In this document: positions 21,416 to 31,099 of the stretch, in pieces | Position numbering within the stretch: the first letter of the stretch is position 1 | Layout of the letters: each line of letters begins with the position of its first letter | Source: Massospora cicadina | Taxonomy: Eukaryota > Entomophthoromycota > Entomophthoromycetes > Entomophthorales > Entomophthoraceae | NCBI GenBank assembly: GCA_022478985.1 | Contig: JAKSZP010009478.1 | Location: 1-64,000, forward strand | Length of the DNA stretch: 64,000 nt | Reading direction: 5' to 3' | Notes under the pieces: generated by a model | What the model was told of the DNA's origin: nothing | Databases searched by the model: none | Seen by the model: only the letters and a program-made list of their open reading frames with translations | Program-made: the position numbers and the translations under genes

Positions 21416-24400
21416 ATGGGGGAAACCTTCACTCTAGGGACACTGAATATCACTGGACTCAAGGCCTCCCCGTCCTGGGCTAGGAAACTGAGTTTTTTAC
21501 AAAATAATTTACCTGTGGATATCCTGGCCATCCAGGAAACCCACTGTCCACGAGGTTCCGAGGATGCTTGGAAAACAATGCTCCTACCATCCCTATCCTT
21601 TTGGTCGAAGCACTGTGGGGTGCTAATTCAGAAAAACAATTTTTTCAAATTTACATCTTCAGAAACATTCCTAAATGACCGAGTGCTCATTGTCACCTTC
21701 TCTTGGGCCGATGTTGCACACACAATTGTCAACATTTACGCCCCAAATGGTGCATAAGAGCGTCAGGAATTTTTCTCGTCGGTCAAATCCCTCCCGCTAC
21801 CCCCCAATTCTTTCCTAATCAGCGACATGAACTGTTGGCTAACCTCACCAATGGACCGGTGGCCGCCCTCACCCCACACCCCACAGGGTCATATAGAACT
21901 ACGCATTCTAAAAGCCACCCTTGGGTTAATGGATGCGCTGCCATGACATGCCCCACTGCTCGAAAACATGACGCATCCCCACATCCACAATGGCCAATTA
22001 AGGTCCATGACCCGCATTGACCTTATTCTAGTGCCAGCGAAATTCCAACCCCACATCTCCCACTTCAAAACAACAAAAATGGAATTCTCTGACCTCCGAC
22101 TGGTCTCGATAACATACCACTTACCCATCACAGTTGCAAAGGCCCCACATTGGTGCAAAATCCGCCCCCCAGAGCTTGCGTTGCCAAGGATTTTCCACAT
22201 GGGTGGAAGAGGCAACTTTGGCAAAATCGTTTGTTGCACCATTTTGCGTGGACCCCATTTCCACATGGGCAACTTTCAAAAAAGACACCATCCGCCACTA
22301 TCGCCATCTCTCATCCAGACGCTCATGAGCCACATCAGCGGTTATATCGCGCGTGCTGGTGGAATTGGCCCACTTGGAGTCCAACATTCCAGCTTCAGGA
22401 TATAGCCCTGCATGGGGCCAGAAGTGGGCGAGGCAGCAGCACACCTCAACGCACTTGAAAGGCAACACAAACATCGGGTTTGTGTCCAATACAGGGCCAC
22501 ACGCATCACTAAAGGTGACAAGTGCACCGCATACTTCTTCAAAAAATTTTTGCACCACGCCAGAGTGTGGCCTGCACACAGGTGCGAAGATCGGATAATT
22601 CTATTGTGGACACACTGGCTGAAGTGGCAATCAAAAATGCAAAGATATTACTCTGAGTTATACCGAGCCAAACCAATTCAGCTGGCCGAAATGGTGGAAT
22701 TTCTCGACAGAGCTCATATCCGCACCATTTTCCAATACCCGGAAATAATGAATTTAATTACTCCGAACGAATTATGGACTACCATTTGCAGTGCGCCAAA
22801 CCGAAAATGCCCAGGCCCAGATGGCATTCCATATGAGTTCTACAAAAAATATTTTAAATATATATCCCCATTGCTGCTAGCCTCACTCAACCAAAGCCTG
22901 TTGGAATCGCGCCTCCTACCAGGAGGACATGAGGCTTTTACAGTCACACTCTTCAAAAAAGGGACAGGCTAGACTTAGCCAACTGGCGCCCCATTTCTCT
23001 AACAAACACAGACACAAAATTTTAACAAAAATCATGGCTAACCGTTTAGGGACTGTAGCATCTGCCACCATCTCTCCAGAACAATTCAGTTTCATCCCCA
23101 GAAGGTCAATTTGGGATAACGTGCACTCTGTGGCTAATGTGTGTCAATCCACAGCCTCTGGGGCACTTGTATTCTTGGACCAACAAAAGGCCTATGATAG
23201 AGTAAACTGGGAATACATTAGGGCCTGCCTCCAACAATTCCGCCTACCTCCCCGCTTCATTAACTGGGTGATGCTGCTCACGGAATCTGCAACAATGGCT
23301 GTGCGCGGCCCAGGTTTCCTAACGGATGTAGTCCATCCTCAAAGGGGCCTGCGACAAGGGACCCCCTGAGCCCACTCTTATACAACTTCAGCCTTGACCC
23401 ACTACTGCGAAATGTGAATGCCCAACTCACTGGGGTCCATGTGCCAGGCCAAACCCCAGTCAAGATGATGGCATTTGCAGATGATTGCGTGGTGGGGGTG
23501 TCTAATAATAAAGATGCACGCATGCTTGAAGCCCTCATCCAGGAATATTCCCGGGTAAGCAACGTGGCACTGAACGCCTCCAAAACTGAAATCATCCTCT
23601 TTGGTCGGTTTCAGAACTGCTGGGCCCCAGCAAGTAGTTCCCAACCCAGCCCAGCTGCTCGCCCAAGTCCACGCCTTACTAACTCAAAACACACCGCTCC
23701 ACTGGTGCTCTCCTTTGTGCCGCGACCTAACATAGGACCGGTACGCCATCTGGGCGTGTGGTTGGAGGCAAGAGGATACGCGTCAGCAGTAATGGAGGGC
23801 CATATACTGGACAACGTGAAGAAGCGAATCACCTCTCTCTCAGAGCCCACCCTACTACCCTCACTGGCAGGGTTGTTCTCGCCAACTCTATGCTCCTATC
23901 CAAAGTCTGGTTTGGAGCCCACGCCATCCCCTTCTCCCCAAGCTTCTTCAAATCCCTGTTTGCTTTGCTACAAGGTTGGCTTTGGTCAGGCCGCCCTCCA
24001 CCAGTACGGCTAGAGGCCATGTTTGGCCCTCATCATCATGGTGGCATGGGCCTACTTGACTTCAAAGCCCATGCCGCCAAGATCCTAGGCACCTGGATTG
24101 CGGCCGTCACTGCTCCTACACTCCCATCCCAACACTGGTCCCGCGCGGCCCGCTCCAACTTCTCCCGAGCCTTGGGCCTCAACAACCCATCAAACCCCCA
24201 CTCCCTGATGAAATACCTTGCATCACACACATCAGCCACAGGTCCTCACGGGACAAAAACCCACTACAAACGAATCCTACTCTCCATGCGAAGCGCAGAG
24301 TGGAGAATTCATATTAGTGGACATATAACCCAAAGAGGCCGCTCCCTCTCCTCAGTTCACACAAGAGGTACAGGGGCTACCCATCCATGATGGCGTGATC

Positions 24401-25121
24401 CCCATTCGACCCCATGTACTATCCAGGGTGGACTACCTGGACATGATGGACATCCCTTATTCCACTGAGACCCAAAAGACTATCTGGAAATACGCACACC
24501 ATCCTCTGTTGCAGCCTCAAGTCCGTTCCCATGTGTGGCGCTGCCTGAGGCGGGTGTATCGTACAGCTGAGCGCTCTAATGCTTTACACTCATCCTGTGT
24601 TGTGTGTGGCCAGTATGGAACGCTGTTTCACCGCCTGGAGAAGTGCCCCACCTCTAAAGTAATATGGCGCGAAGTCCAACGTCTGCTAGGCCAGGATCAA
24701 ACACATCCCTTCAGTCTGTCAAGAGATATGTTTGCTTCATCAATGGCCTCCCCCTCCCACCCTCCCTTCGTGCTCTGGTGGTTGCAATCGCCATGTGGAC
24801 TATCCACACGATATCTTGGATGCCATCGCCGGATCCATCCCCACCCTCCCTGAAGCTGTCCACAGATTCCGGTCTCATTTAGTGGATCACTTTCAAGCGT
24901 GGATGTTTGGATATCTCCCACCACGTCGCCGGCAGCTGGTCTCCTCCTGGTTCCCAGTCTGGTTCATCAAATCAGACCCCTTCCTCCACACGTGCTCAAT
25001 AGTGGCTACGCCCCCTACACACGTTCCCTCCCCTTCCCATAAGTGGCGTTCCCGCTGGCAACAAGAGATAGCATCGCTTCTCTGGGGTGCCTCACCTGGT
25101 ACTGAGTTTTGTCTCGTCTGA
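21416..25121 (+). pseudogene. LINE1 ORF2: endonuclease-reverse transcriptase, frameshifted
   Basis: ATG 21416. APE endonuclease at about 21416-22130: TLNITGLK, LAIQETHC, VNIYAPNG, the RIDLILVP block and SDLRLVSI, where LINE2 keeps the catalytic His (SDHQLVSI) and LINE1 has Leu. RT at about 22640-23580: CPGPDGIPYEFYK, FIPRRSIWDNVHSV, FLDQQKAYDRVNWEY, the QG/DPLSPLLYN motif (split by a frameshift near 23366) and FADDCVVGV. After the thumb, a CVVC...FHRLEKC zinc motif at 24596-24650 matches the RT-associated zinc family of plant and fungal LINEs. It nicks DNA and copies LINE RNA at the nick. Ends at 25121. Confidence 0.9.
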
Positions 25122-25175
25122 GTCATATTTGGAAGTGTCCGTCCCATGGTCGGCCTTCCCCGCAATAAATTAAAA
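25122..25175 (+). other. LINE1 3' end
   Basis: A very short 3' UTR, CATGGTCGGCCTTCCCCGC then AATAAATTAAAAA. The same end is found in LINE2 and, less exactly, in Z2 (GGTTGGCTTTCCTC...AATAATTAAAAA). Confidence 0.85.
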
Positions 25176-25193
25176 ATCAAGGGACACAAGAAC

Positions 25194-26329
25194 GTATGGC
25201 AGCTTCAGATCACCCAATATGGTATCCATTGCTCGTTGAAAAGTAGCTGGGACTCACATAGCCCTTGCAGCATGCAAGTTGGTTGGAAAAGCCCTTTTGA
25301 TGCGATTATGGCGCATTTTTTTGTTCTGTTGCGGGCAGCTCAATTTGCCAATACCCAGATATAAAATCCATTGCCTATAAGTAGTGAGCTCCACCTAACC
25401 AGTCAGCACATCATCAATCCGTGGTAGAGACTATGAGTCTTTTTTTGGTAATACTATTGAGCTTCTGGTAGTCAATTACTACATGGTTAGTGCCATCTTT
25501 ATTTATAACAATTAGGACAGGCAAAGCCCATGGACTCTTAGATGGTTTAAGAATTCCCTGTTCTAGCAGACTTTAATCTCTTTGGTGACGACTTCTTCAG
25601 CTGCCCTTAGTTGGAGGATTGGTCGAGATTTGATGGAGGGATGATCCCTAGTGTCCAGTTGATGAACAACCCCCAAGTGCACCTCAAATCATGATCGTCA
25701 ACTGCAAAAATCTCTTTATATTTTTGAAATAAAGCTTCCGCCCAATTCTTCTGATCTTCTGATAGCCCCATTAAATTCTCTTGTGCCACAGCCGCCATTA
25801 CACTTGGAGGCGGTTTGATTGGCAGACCAAATTCATTCAAAGAAATGAACTCATGAACCTGGTTGATCTCCTCAAATGGGTTCAGATGTAAATATGCTAT
25901 AATCTGATGCTGGCAGATTCGAATTGGTCTGTTTTGAAGATTTGCTATCAATACCTTGATCCCCCCATGGCCCAGAAGTATGATGCCTGGAGCCACATGG
26001 GGCTCAAGCTGCAATTGCTGATAAGGCCCAATGATCTCTCCATAGAGCCCAGCTGGCACTTCCACCTCTAACTCAGTGTCTACTATTACTTGATGTCCAG
26101 AGGGATTGGATAAGGCTCTAGCTGCTCTGAGCAGTACCCCTTGATATTCGTACTTTTGATGGGGAATGACCCAAGTTTTCCTTTTTAATTGATGATAGTG
26201 CACTGGAATCACCTCATCACTGTAGGCAAGATTGATCTGTCCCATATGCCCTGAGCCCTTTGGCCCTCCGCTGGAGGTGAAATAAATTAGGATCCGCTGT
26301 CCCAAAATGGCTAGAGTTTCTTCCATCAT
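25194..26329 (-). pseudogene. pol: E3 proximal reverse transcriptase and protease-RT linker
   Basis: Minus strand. 25607-26329 is open for 240 residues and is the intact linker: LAYSDEVIPVHYHQLKRKT, TELEVEVPAGLYGEIIGPYQ, VAPGIILLGHGGIKVLIANL, FEEINQVHEFISLNEFGLP, then the DDHDLRCTWGL segment before RT. RT fingers and palm follow at 25194-25600 (YQKLNS-type block near 25470, then PFGL-equivalent region near 25270). RT then crosses the LINE1 insertion into 19863. The linker fold is not one I can name; it is conserved across E1-E4. Confidence 0.82.
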
Positions 26330-26613
26330 ATCAATGACAGCACATAATGTCGCATAAAGGCAGTCGCAATCAACAGTTTATAATTTCTATTTGGTAATAC
26401 CACCACTGGAGCCACAACAATAACGGATCCAAACTGCAAGGGAAGCATGCTATATGCTCCCTCAGATATTGTGGTTTCTGCTCCAATAGTTCCATACACC
26501 ATCCGATGGTCTATGTCAGGTTTTAAAGATAGCTTTGCCACCAATTTAGTGGAGACAATGTTAACAGGAGCGCCCATATCAATTATAGATCGTACCTGGG
26601 CTTTGGCTACCAC
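26326..26613 (-). CDS. E3 aspartic protease domain (open)
   Basis: Minus strand, open for 95 residues: AQVRSIIDMGAPVNIVSTKL, a TTISEGAYSMLPLQFGSV block and the NYKLLIATAFMRH motif. The catalytic triad reads DMG instead of DTG, so activity is doubtful. It belongs to the E3 pol polyprotein, not to an independent gene. Confidence 0.75.
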   Translation of the reverse strand: MVAKAQVRSIIDMGAPVNIVSTKLVAKLSLKPDIDHRMVYGTIGAETTISEGAYSMLPLQFGSVIVVAPVVVLPNRNYKLLIATAFMRHYVLSLI

Positions 26614-26629
26614 AATGCCACAGTAAGTG

Positions 26630-28060
26630 CATTATGAGTAAGATGAATGCCAGCTATTTACTAAGTATACATTCAGTGGTTCATGTTTTCCCAGGAAACT
26701 TATAATACCCACGCCGATTTTAGGGTATCGTGTTAAAATAGCGTCCACTGGAAGGGTGACATCTACTCCTCTCAAGGCTAAAGCATTGATGAACAGTTCT
26801 AACTGGTCTGACAGACTCTGGTTGAACATTTGACAAGCGTAATGCTTTGGTCGCTCTGGAGATCCTAGTCTGTCATTTCTTTGGGTTGTGTTTTAGTCAA
26901 CACATTTACTCCCCTGACAAGCTGTTGGTATAGGAATGTATCATCATAATTAGAGGCTTCTGCTGTAACTAATACAGTAGATTCAGGTGGGACGTTTGAA
27001 TTTGAGCTAGCGGAAGTAGAGAGTCCTGTCTCTACTCCGCTCTGACTTTTCCCTGATGTATTGATCCCATTGTAAGGGAGGGATCTGTCAATTGAGGCAC
27101 CATTGTCCCGAGTGCCCTGGGTGACCACAAGTAAAACAACGTACCCCATAGGACCTACTTCTGTACTGAATATAAGTTGGCCCACTTGAAAGGTTGTGCT
27201 GAAGAGAATTGGCATAACTGGACCCACATCAGTAGAACGACTGCTGCCAATCAGCATACTTAGGGCTAAAGAAGTAATTGGCCAGATGTTGATTGGTAGT
27301 AATGGAACAAATGTTGGATGTTAGTGAGTAACTTGATGGAACCTGCACTGACCAGCTGATTCCCTCACATTATTAGGGTTTGACAATAGCGACTGAGTGA
27401 TTCTAGTCTGTATTGGGTGGAGGGAAATTTATAGCTAAGCGACGTACAAACTGAATAAGTTTAAGATGTACATCATCCTCTAACAATGGGGCCATGACAT
27501 TGTAAAGTTTAGGATATGGCTTCACCGCCAAGGCCATTGCAATTCACACATCAACTTCAGATAAAAGCACTGTCCTAATCAGCACATGTGCTTCCGTCAT
27601 AAATTGGTCAGCAAATGTGATAAGGGTCTCATTTTGCTAAAACCCAGTGGTCAAAAACTCAGCTTTCTGCCACAACATCTATTCAGTTCCGCCAAACAAC
27701 CGCAGCACCATCTCCTTAACTTCTTGGTATAAAAGTAACTATCTTAAAGGTAACAAACGACTTGATCAGCACTCCTGACATCCAAGGAGGAAAGCAATAG
27801 TTTCGCCCTCCGCCAATATGAAGTTCCTTCAGTTGCAAACTCAAATCATCAAAAGAACCCATGAATATTTCCTTCGTGATCAAATGGTGGCAGTTTATCA
27901 ATGTAAACCGTCTGAAGCAACTCATATTGTCTTTTGAGCACAGTATCCAACGCAAGTTTTAGCTCCTCATATGCAACGGTCCCAGTGTGTCATGCAAATT
28001 TCTTATCAAAGCAACCTGGGTGTGACATAGCCAGTGACTGCGTTTTTATTGTATTGTTAT
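26630..28060 (-). pseudogene. gag: E3 gag (broken)
   Basis: Minus strand. A perfect knuckle, CFTCGHPGHSGQWC, lies at about 27097-27140. Downstream, two open stretches (26865-27257 and 26632-26829, with LVRGVNVLTKTQPK and ALRGVDVTLPVDAI) are the conserved segment before protease, also present in E1, E4 and E6. Upstream, 27300-28000 holds the capsid part, with an ADQFMTEAHVLIRT-type block matching E4. Frames shift at least twice. Confidence 0.75.
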
Positions 28061-28071
28061 TGCTCAATGGG

Positions 28072-28090
28072 CCCCCTGTAGTGAGCACCA
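28072..28090 (-). promoter_or_regulatory. E3 primer-binding site
   Basis: Minus strand TGGTGCTCACTACAGGGGG, one base inside the 5' LTR. Confidence 0.87.
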
Positions 28091-28091
28091 C

Positions 28092-28692
28092 TGTTAAATT
28101 TTGGCGATTCCAAATATATCCGCCAAAGGGTTTTTTGCACAGGGAAATGACCATTGAACAGTTGGAACGGATGATATGACAATTGCCGGTTCCTTGATAA
28201 ACTTAAAACAATTAATATATAATAAAGCGGAAGCAATTTCCCCAAAAACTTCTATATTTTAATCTAATAAATTTAGCTGATCTTCTTCTGGTCTGCTCCT
28301 TCTTCCTTTCCTTATTTCTATAAAAATCTCTCCCTTTTCATCCCCTCGTTTTTCTGATATCCCAGCTACCTCAGTCAGTACTGACTCTTTTGCTTAGTTT
28401 ATTCATTTTATCATGTCCTTATTGGTTTCAGCTTGTTGTTCTCCATTCTTTATCGCCCAGATTCGAGGCAATCCAAATTATCTTGTCAAATGTCAACATC
28501 GCCTTATCACCCCTATTTAGAAGGCAATTCAATACGTCCCATTATAACCCATTATCGACTCATCCTAAGGCATTTGATACTTATAACTCTAAAATCCTTG
28601 TCAACTTCAGCCCATTGACTCTTTGGCGGAATTCCTCCATTTTTCATTGGTCATAATTGTGGCTTGTCGTCCAGTCATATAGATTTGTGACA
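28092..28692 (-). repeat. E3 5' LTR
   Basis: 601 bp, plus-strand limits TGTTAAATTTTGG to ATTTGTGACA, followed by the TSD TGCCC. It matches 15875-16484. Confidence 0.9.
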
Positions 28693-29826
28693 TGCCCCAT
28701 TTGTTTTGACCTGGACCACTCAAAGCGGTGCTTCCCCACCATAATTTGAGCTGGAGCCCACATTCTTGACTTCCCTCATGATGCTCCTAGTGCTGACATA
28801 AAAAACATTTTGAATGGGGCACGATCCTCCCTCTCCTCCACCCAAAACAGTAGATGCAACTGCCACTGAATAAGCTAATAAGGAATATACATATCAAACT
28901 CCCACTCCCACTCCAACTAATAAGGAGCCAGCATGGACCCTAGTAAATTCAAAAGACTCACCCACCCAGCCACCTAACCCATCCATATTCTGATCAACCT
29001 TTGATTCAAAAATCCCTGGGATTATTTGGAGAAAGTTGATGGTTTAGGAAATCCTGTCCCTGACTCAGTTGAGGCCCCAGCTTTGAAATGTAATTAAACG
29101 CAGAATATGCAGCCTAATTTCCAACTCAGCACTATGATCTATTATCTGATGATGATGAATTTTGAATTGACCACCAACTCACTAAAGTAGCTGTTTCCTC
29201 CCCTGATTGTTGCCCCCTCTAAAATGCCATAGCAACAACAGTTGCAGTATTGGGCAAGGGATGCCTGCCCCTGATTTTCCCCCATACAACAAGTTCATTT
29301 AGAAAGAATTTTTTCTGATTTAATTAAGTTGCCAACAAAGCAATGGAAAAAGTTGTGATATAGCATAATTTGGCCCAAGACCTGCATTATAAGCAACAAC
29401 ATTGTCACGTTCACCAATCTTCCTAAAGTTCTCCTTGAGGCTGAGAAAGCCTTTAAGAAATATATTGCCACCCTCCTCATAGCAAAATTCAAGCTGCAAG
29501 CCCCACTCTGCTACCCTTGACCACATTTTGAGGATGCACCACGCCCATGCTCACAGCACTCTGCTGTACACTGTCCAACACAGAGGAGGAAAATGAGCTT
29601 CAAAATCACCACTCACCACCACCATGGATGCTTAGAAGTTTACCACATTCAAACTAGTTGTATAATTTTAGTTTTTTTACTATTTTTCAATTTAATTTGA
29701 GTGATACTCTCATTTCTTTCTGTTTGTTAGATTATAGTTTAGTATAAATTTTTCTCCTCGGAGCTCAGTATTTCCCATCACTGGTTGGCTTTCCTCATTT
29801 AATAATTAAAAAGGTTGATAGGTTTC
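28693..29826 (+). mobile_element. Z2 right part: 3' half of ORF1-only retroposon
   Basis: The E3 target duplication restores the first Cys of the knuckle, so 28693-28731 reads CPICFDLDHSKRC (CX2CX4HX3C). Then, in broken frames, NPWDYLEKVDGLGNP matches NPFEALEWIDEKDQ of Z4 and NPWSSLAETD of Z1. A predicted helical part at 29290-29520 (LIKLPTKQWKKL...EAEKAFKKYIATLLIAKF) and a His-rich end follow. The 3' UTR is T-rich and ends GGTTGGCTTTCCTC...AATAATTAAAAAG, then the TSD GTTGATAGGTTTC (29814-29826). No RT or endonuclease is present. Total Z2 length is about 1.93 kb. Confidence 0.8.
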
Positions 29827-29899
29827 CTGGGTTAAGGCTTTACACCATCAGGGCAAAGCCTGAAAAAAGGTTACTTTGCTCAAAATAAAAAAAAGTAAC

Positions 29900-30811
29900 T
29901 GTTAAAGGACACAACTCTAAATTTAAAATATGTGCTTCTATGGCAAAATAGGTTTTAATTATAACAAAAAGGTACTAACACTCTGTAGTATCTTAGTAAT
30001 CACAGTGGCTTTGGGGATTAAAAATCCTTGAGTTCATTGTGTTGTAGGCTTTTGAACTACTATTAAACACAGGAGACACTTTCTTAATGGAAGTCCCTTC
30101 TAATATGCTTCTAAGTCCTATGGTTCAAATATGTGCAAAAAAGTGACAGCTTAGCAGTAATAAAGAATTTCAAAACAGTTACATTATATTAGGAATTGAC
30201 AGAAATACTAATTCCTAGGCCTCAGGCCATTTAAACTATATAGCAATCAGTAAATACAAACGATTATTTGAAAATTAGCTGAGGATAATATTAACCTCTA
30301 ATATCAATGCGTTTGCGCCATTGGTGAGGCAAAGTAATCTGAGAAATATAATAAGTGTTTTCTGTCCCCAACCATTAATGTAAATAAATAAAGTAAATGG
30401 TAAGCCAGGGTTTAGCACAAGCAGGTTGGTAAGGTTAATCAAAATTTTAGTTGTACCATAATTTGGCAAACATACTGACAAATTTATATGGTAATTGAAA
30501 CTATGGGGTGATATGGCCATGAGGGCAATGATCAAATTATGCAATAGATAATTACAGGGATGTTCCCTAATAGTACTATAATAAATTAATGCTATGAGTT
30601 GACATGGCTAAAAGGGCAAGGATTGCAGGAAGCAATAGGTAGATGTTAGGGGAGGCGGCCTGAGAAAGTTAATGATATAATTATTTTAAAGTTTAATGTT
30701 GGAGCAGTGGCGATGTTATTGAAAAAAGGCCTTTATATAATAAATAATTAGATATATATTATTGAAAAAGGTGGGTTATTAATATGTTTTGGTCAACACA
30801 TATTATCAACA
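29900..30811 (-). repeat. E5 3' LTR
   Basis: Putative limits TGTTAAAGG to ATTATCAACA (about 912 bp). Best matches to the right LTR are at 30410-30790 (CAAAATTTTAGTTGTACCATAATTTGGCAA versus CATAATTTTAGTAGTACCATTATTTGGCAA). Identity is low, so this is an old element; ends may be off by tens of bases. Confidence 0.6.
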
Positions 30812-31034
30812 TTTCCATCCACTTGATCAACCAAAGGGAACCTAAGGAGGTAAACTTTCAACTGTGTTATTAAGGAGTTTGGCCATCATCTGTCGCTCTT
30901 TTGGAATTTCTTTGGGAATTAATCATGAACCTTATTAACAAGGTAATCTATGGTAGGATCTTTCAGAGTGTAATCATCTGTAGATGTTTTATCTATGATC
31001 TCAAAGGGTCTTTTACATAAGTTCTCAACTTGTT
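30812..31034 (-). pseudogene. E5 integrase C-terminal fragment
   Basis: Minus strand: RPFEIIDKTSTDDYTLKDP, the GPFEI-type block that follows the integrase core in E1, E3 and E4. It is cut by LINE2; TAAGTTCTCAACTTGTT (31018-31034) is the left LINE2 target duplication. Confidence 0.65.
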
Positions 31035-31099
31035 TTTAATTTAAATTATTGCGGGGAAGGCTGACCAGGGGATGGATACTTCCAAAAGTAAAAACAAAA

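Larger units (their letters stand above)
19846..25193 (+). mobile_element. LINE1: near full-length APE-type LINE
   Basis: An 18-bp target duplication, ATCAAGGGACACAAGAAC, lies at 19846-19863 and 25176-25193. The element proper is 19864-25175 (5312 bp). It has a short 5' UTR, ORF1 with a CCHC knuckle, ORF2 with endonuclease, RT and a C-terminal zinc motif, and a 3' end GGTCGGCCTTCCCCGC-AATAAATTAAAAA, without a long poly(A). It is clearly the same family as LINE2 (31035-36267). Variable long duplications and this gene order are typical of target-primed reverse transcription. Confidence 0.93.
15875..28692 (-). mobile_element. E3: Gypsy-type LTR retrotransposon with perfect TSD
   Basis: TGCCC at 15870-15874 and 28693-28697 is a perfect 5-bp target duplication. 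Both LTRs are TG...CA (610 and 601 bp). Minus-strand order is LTR, primer site, gag, protease, linker, RT, RNase H, integrase, LTR. Its frames are the best kept of the E1/E3/E4 family (240 open residues at 25607-26329). Removing LINE1 (19864-25175) and Z3 (16529-17830) leaves about 6.2 kb. It inserted into the zinc-knuckle codons of Z2. Confidence 0.92.
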
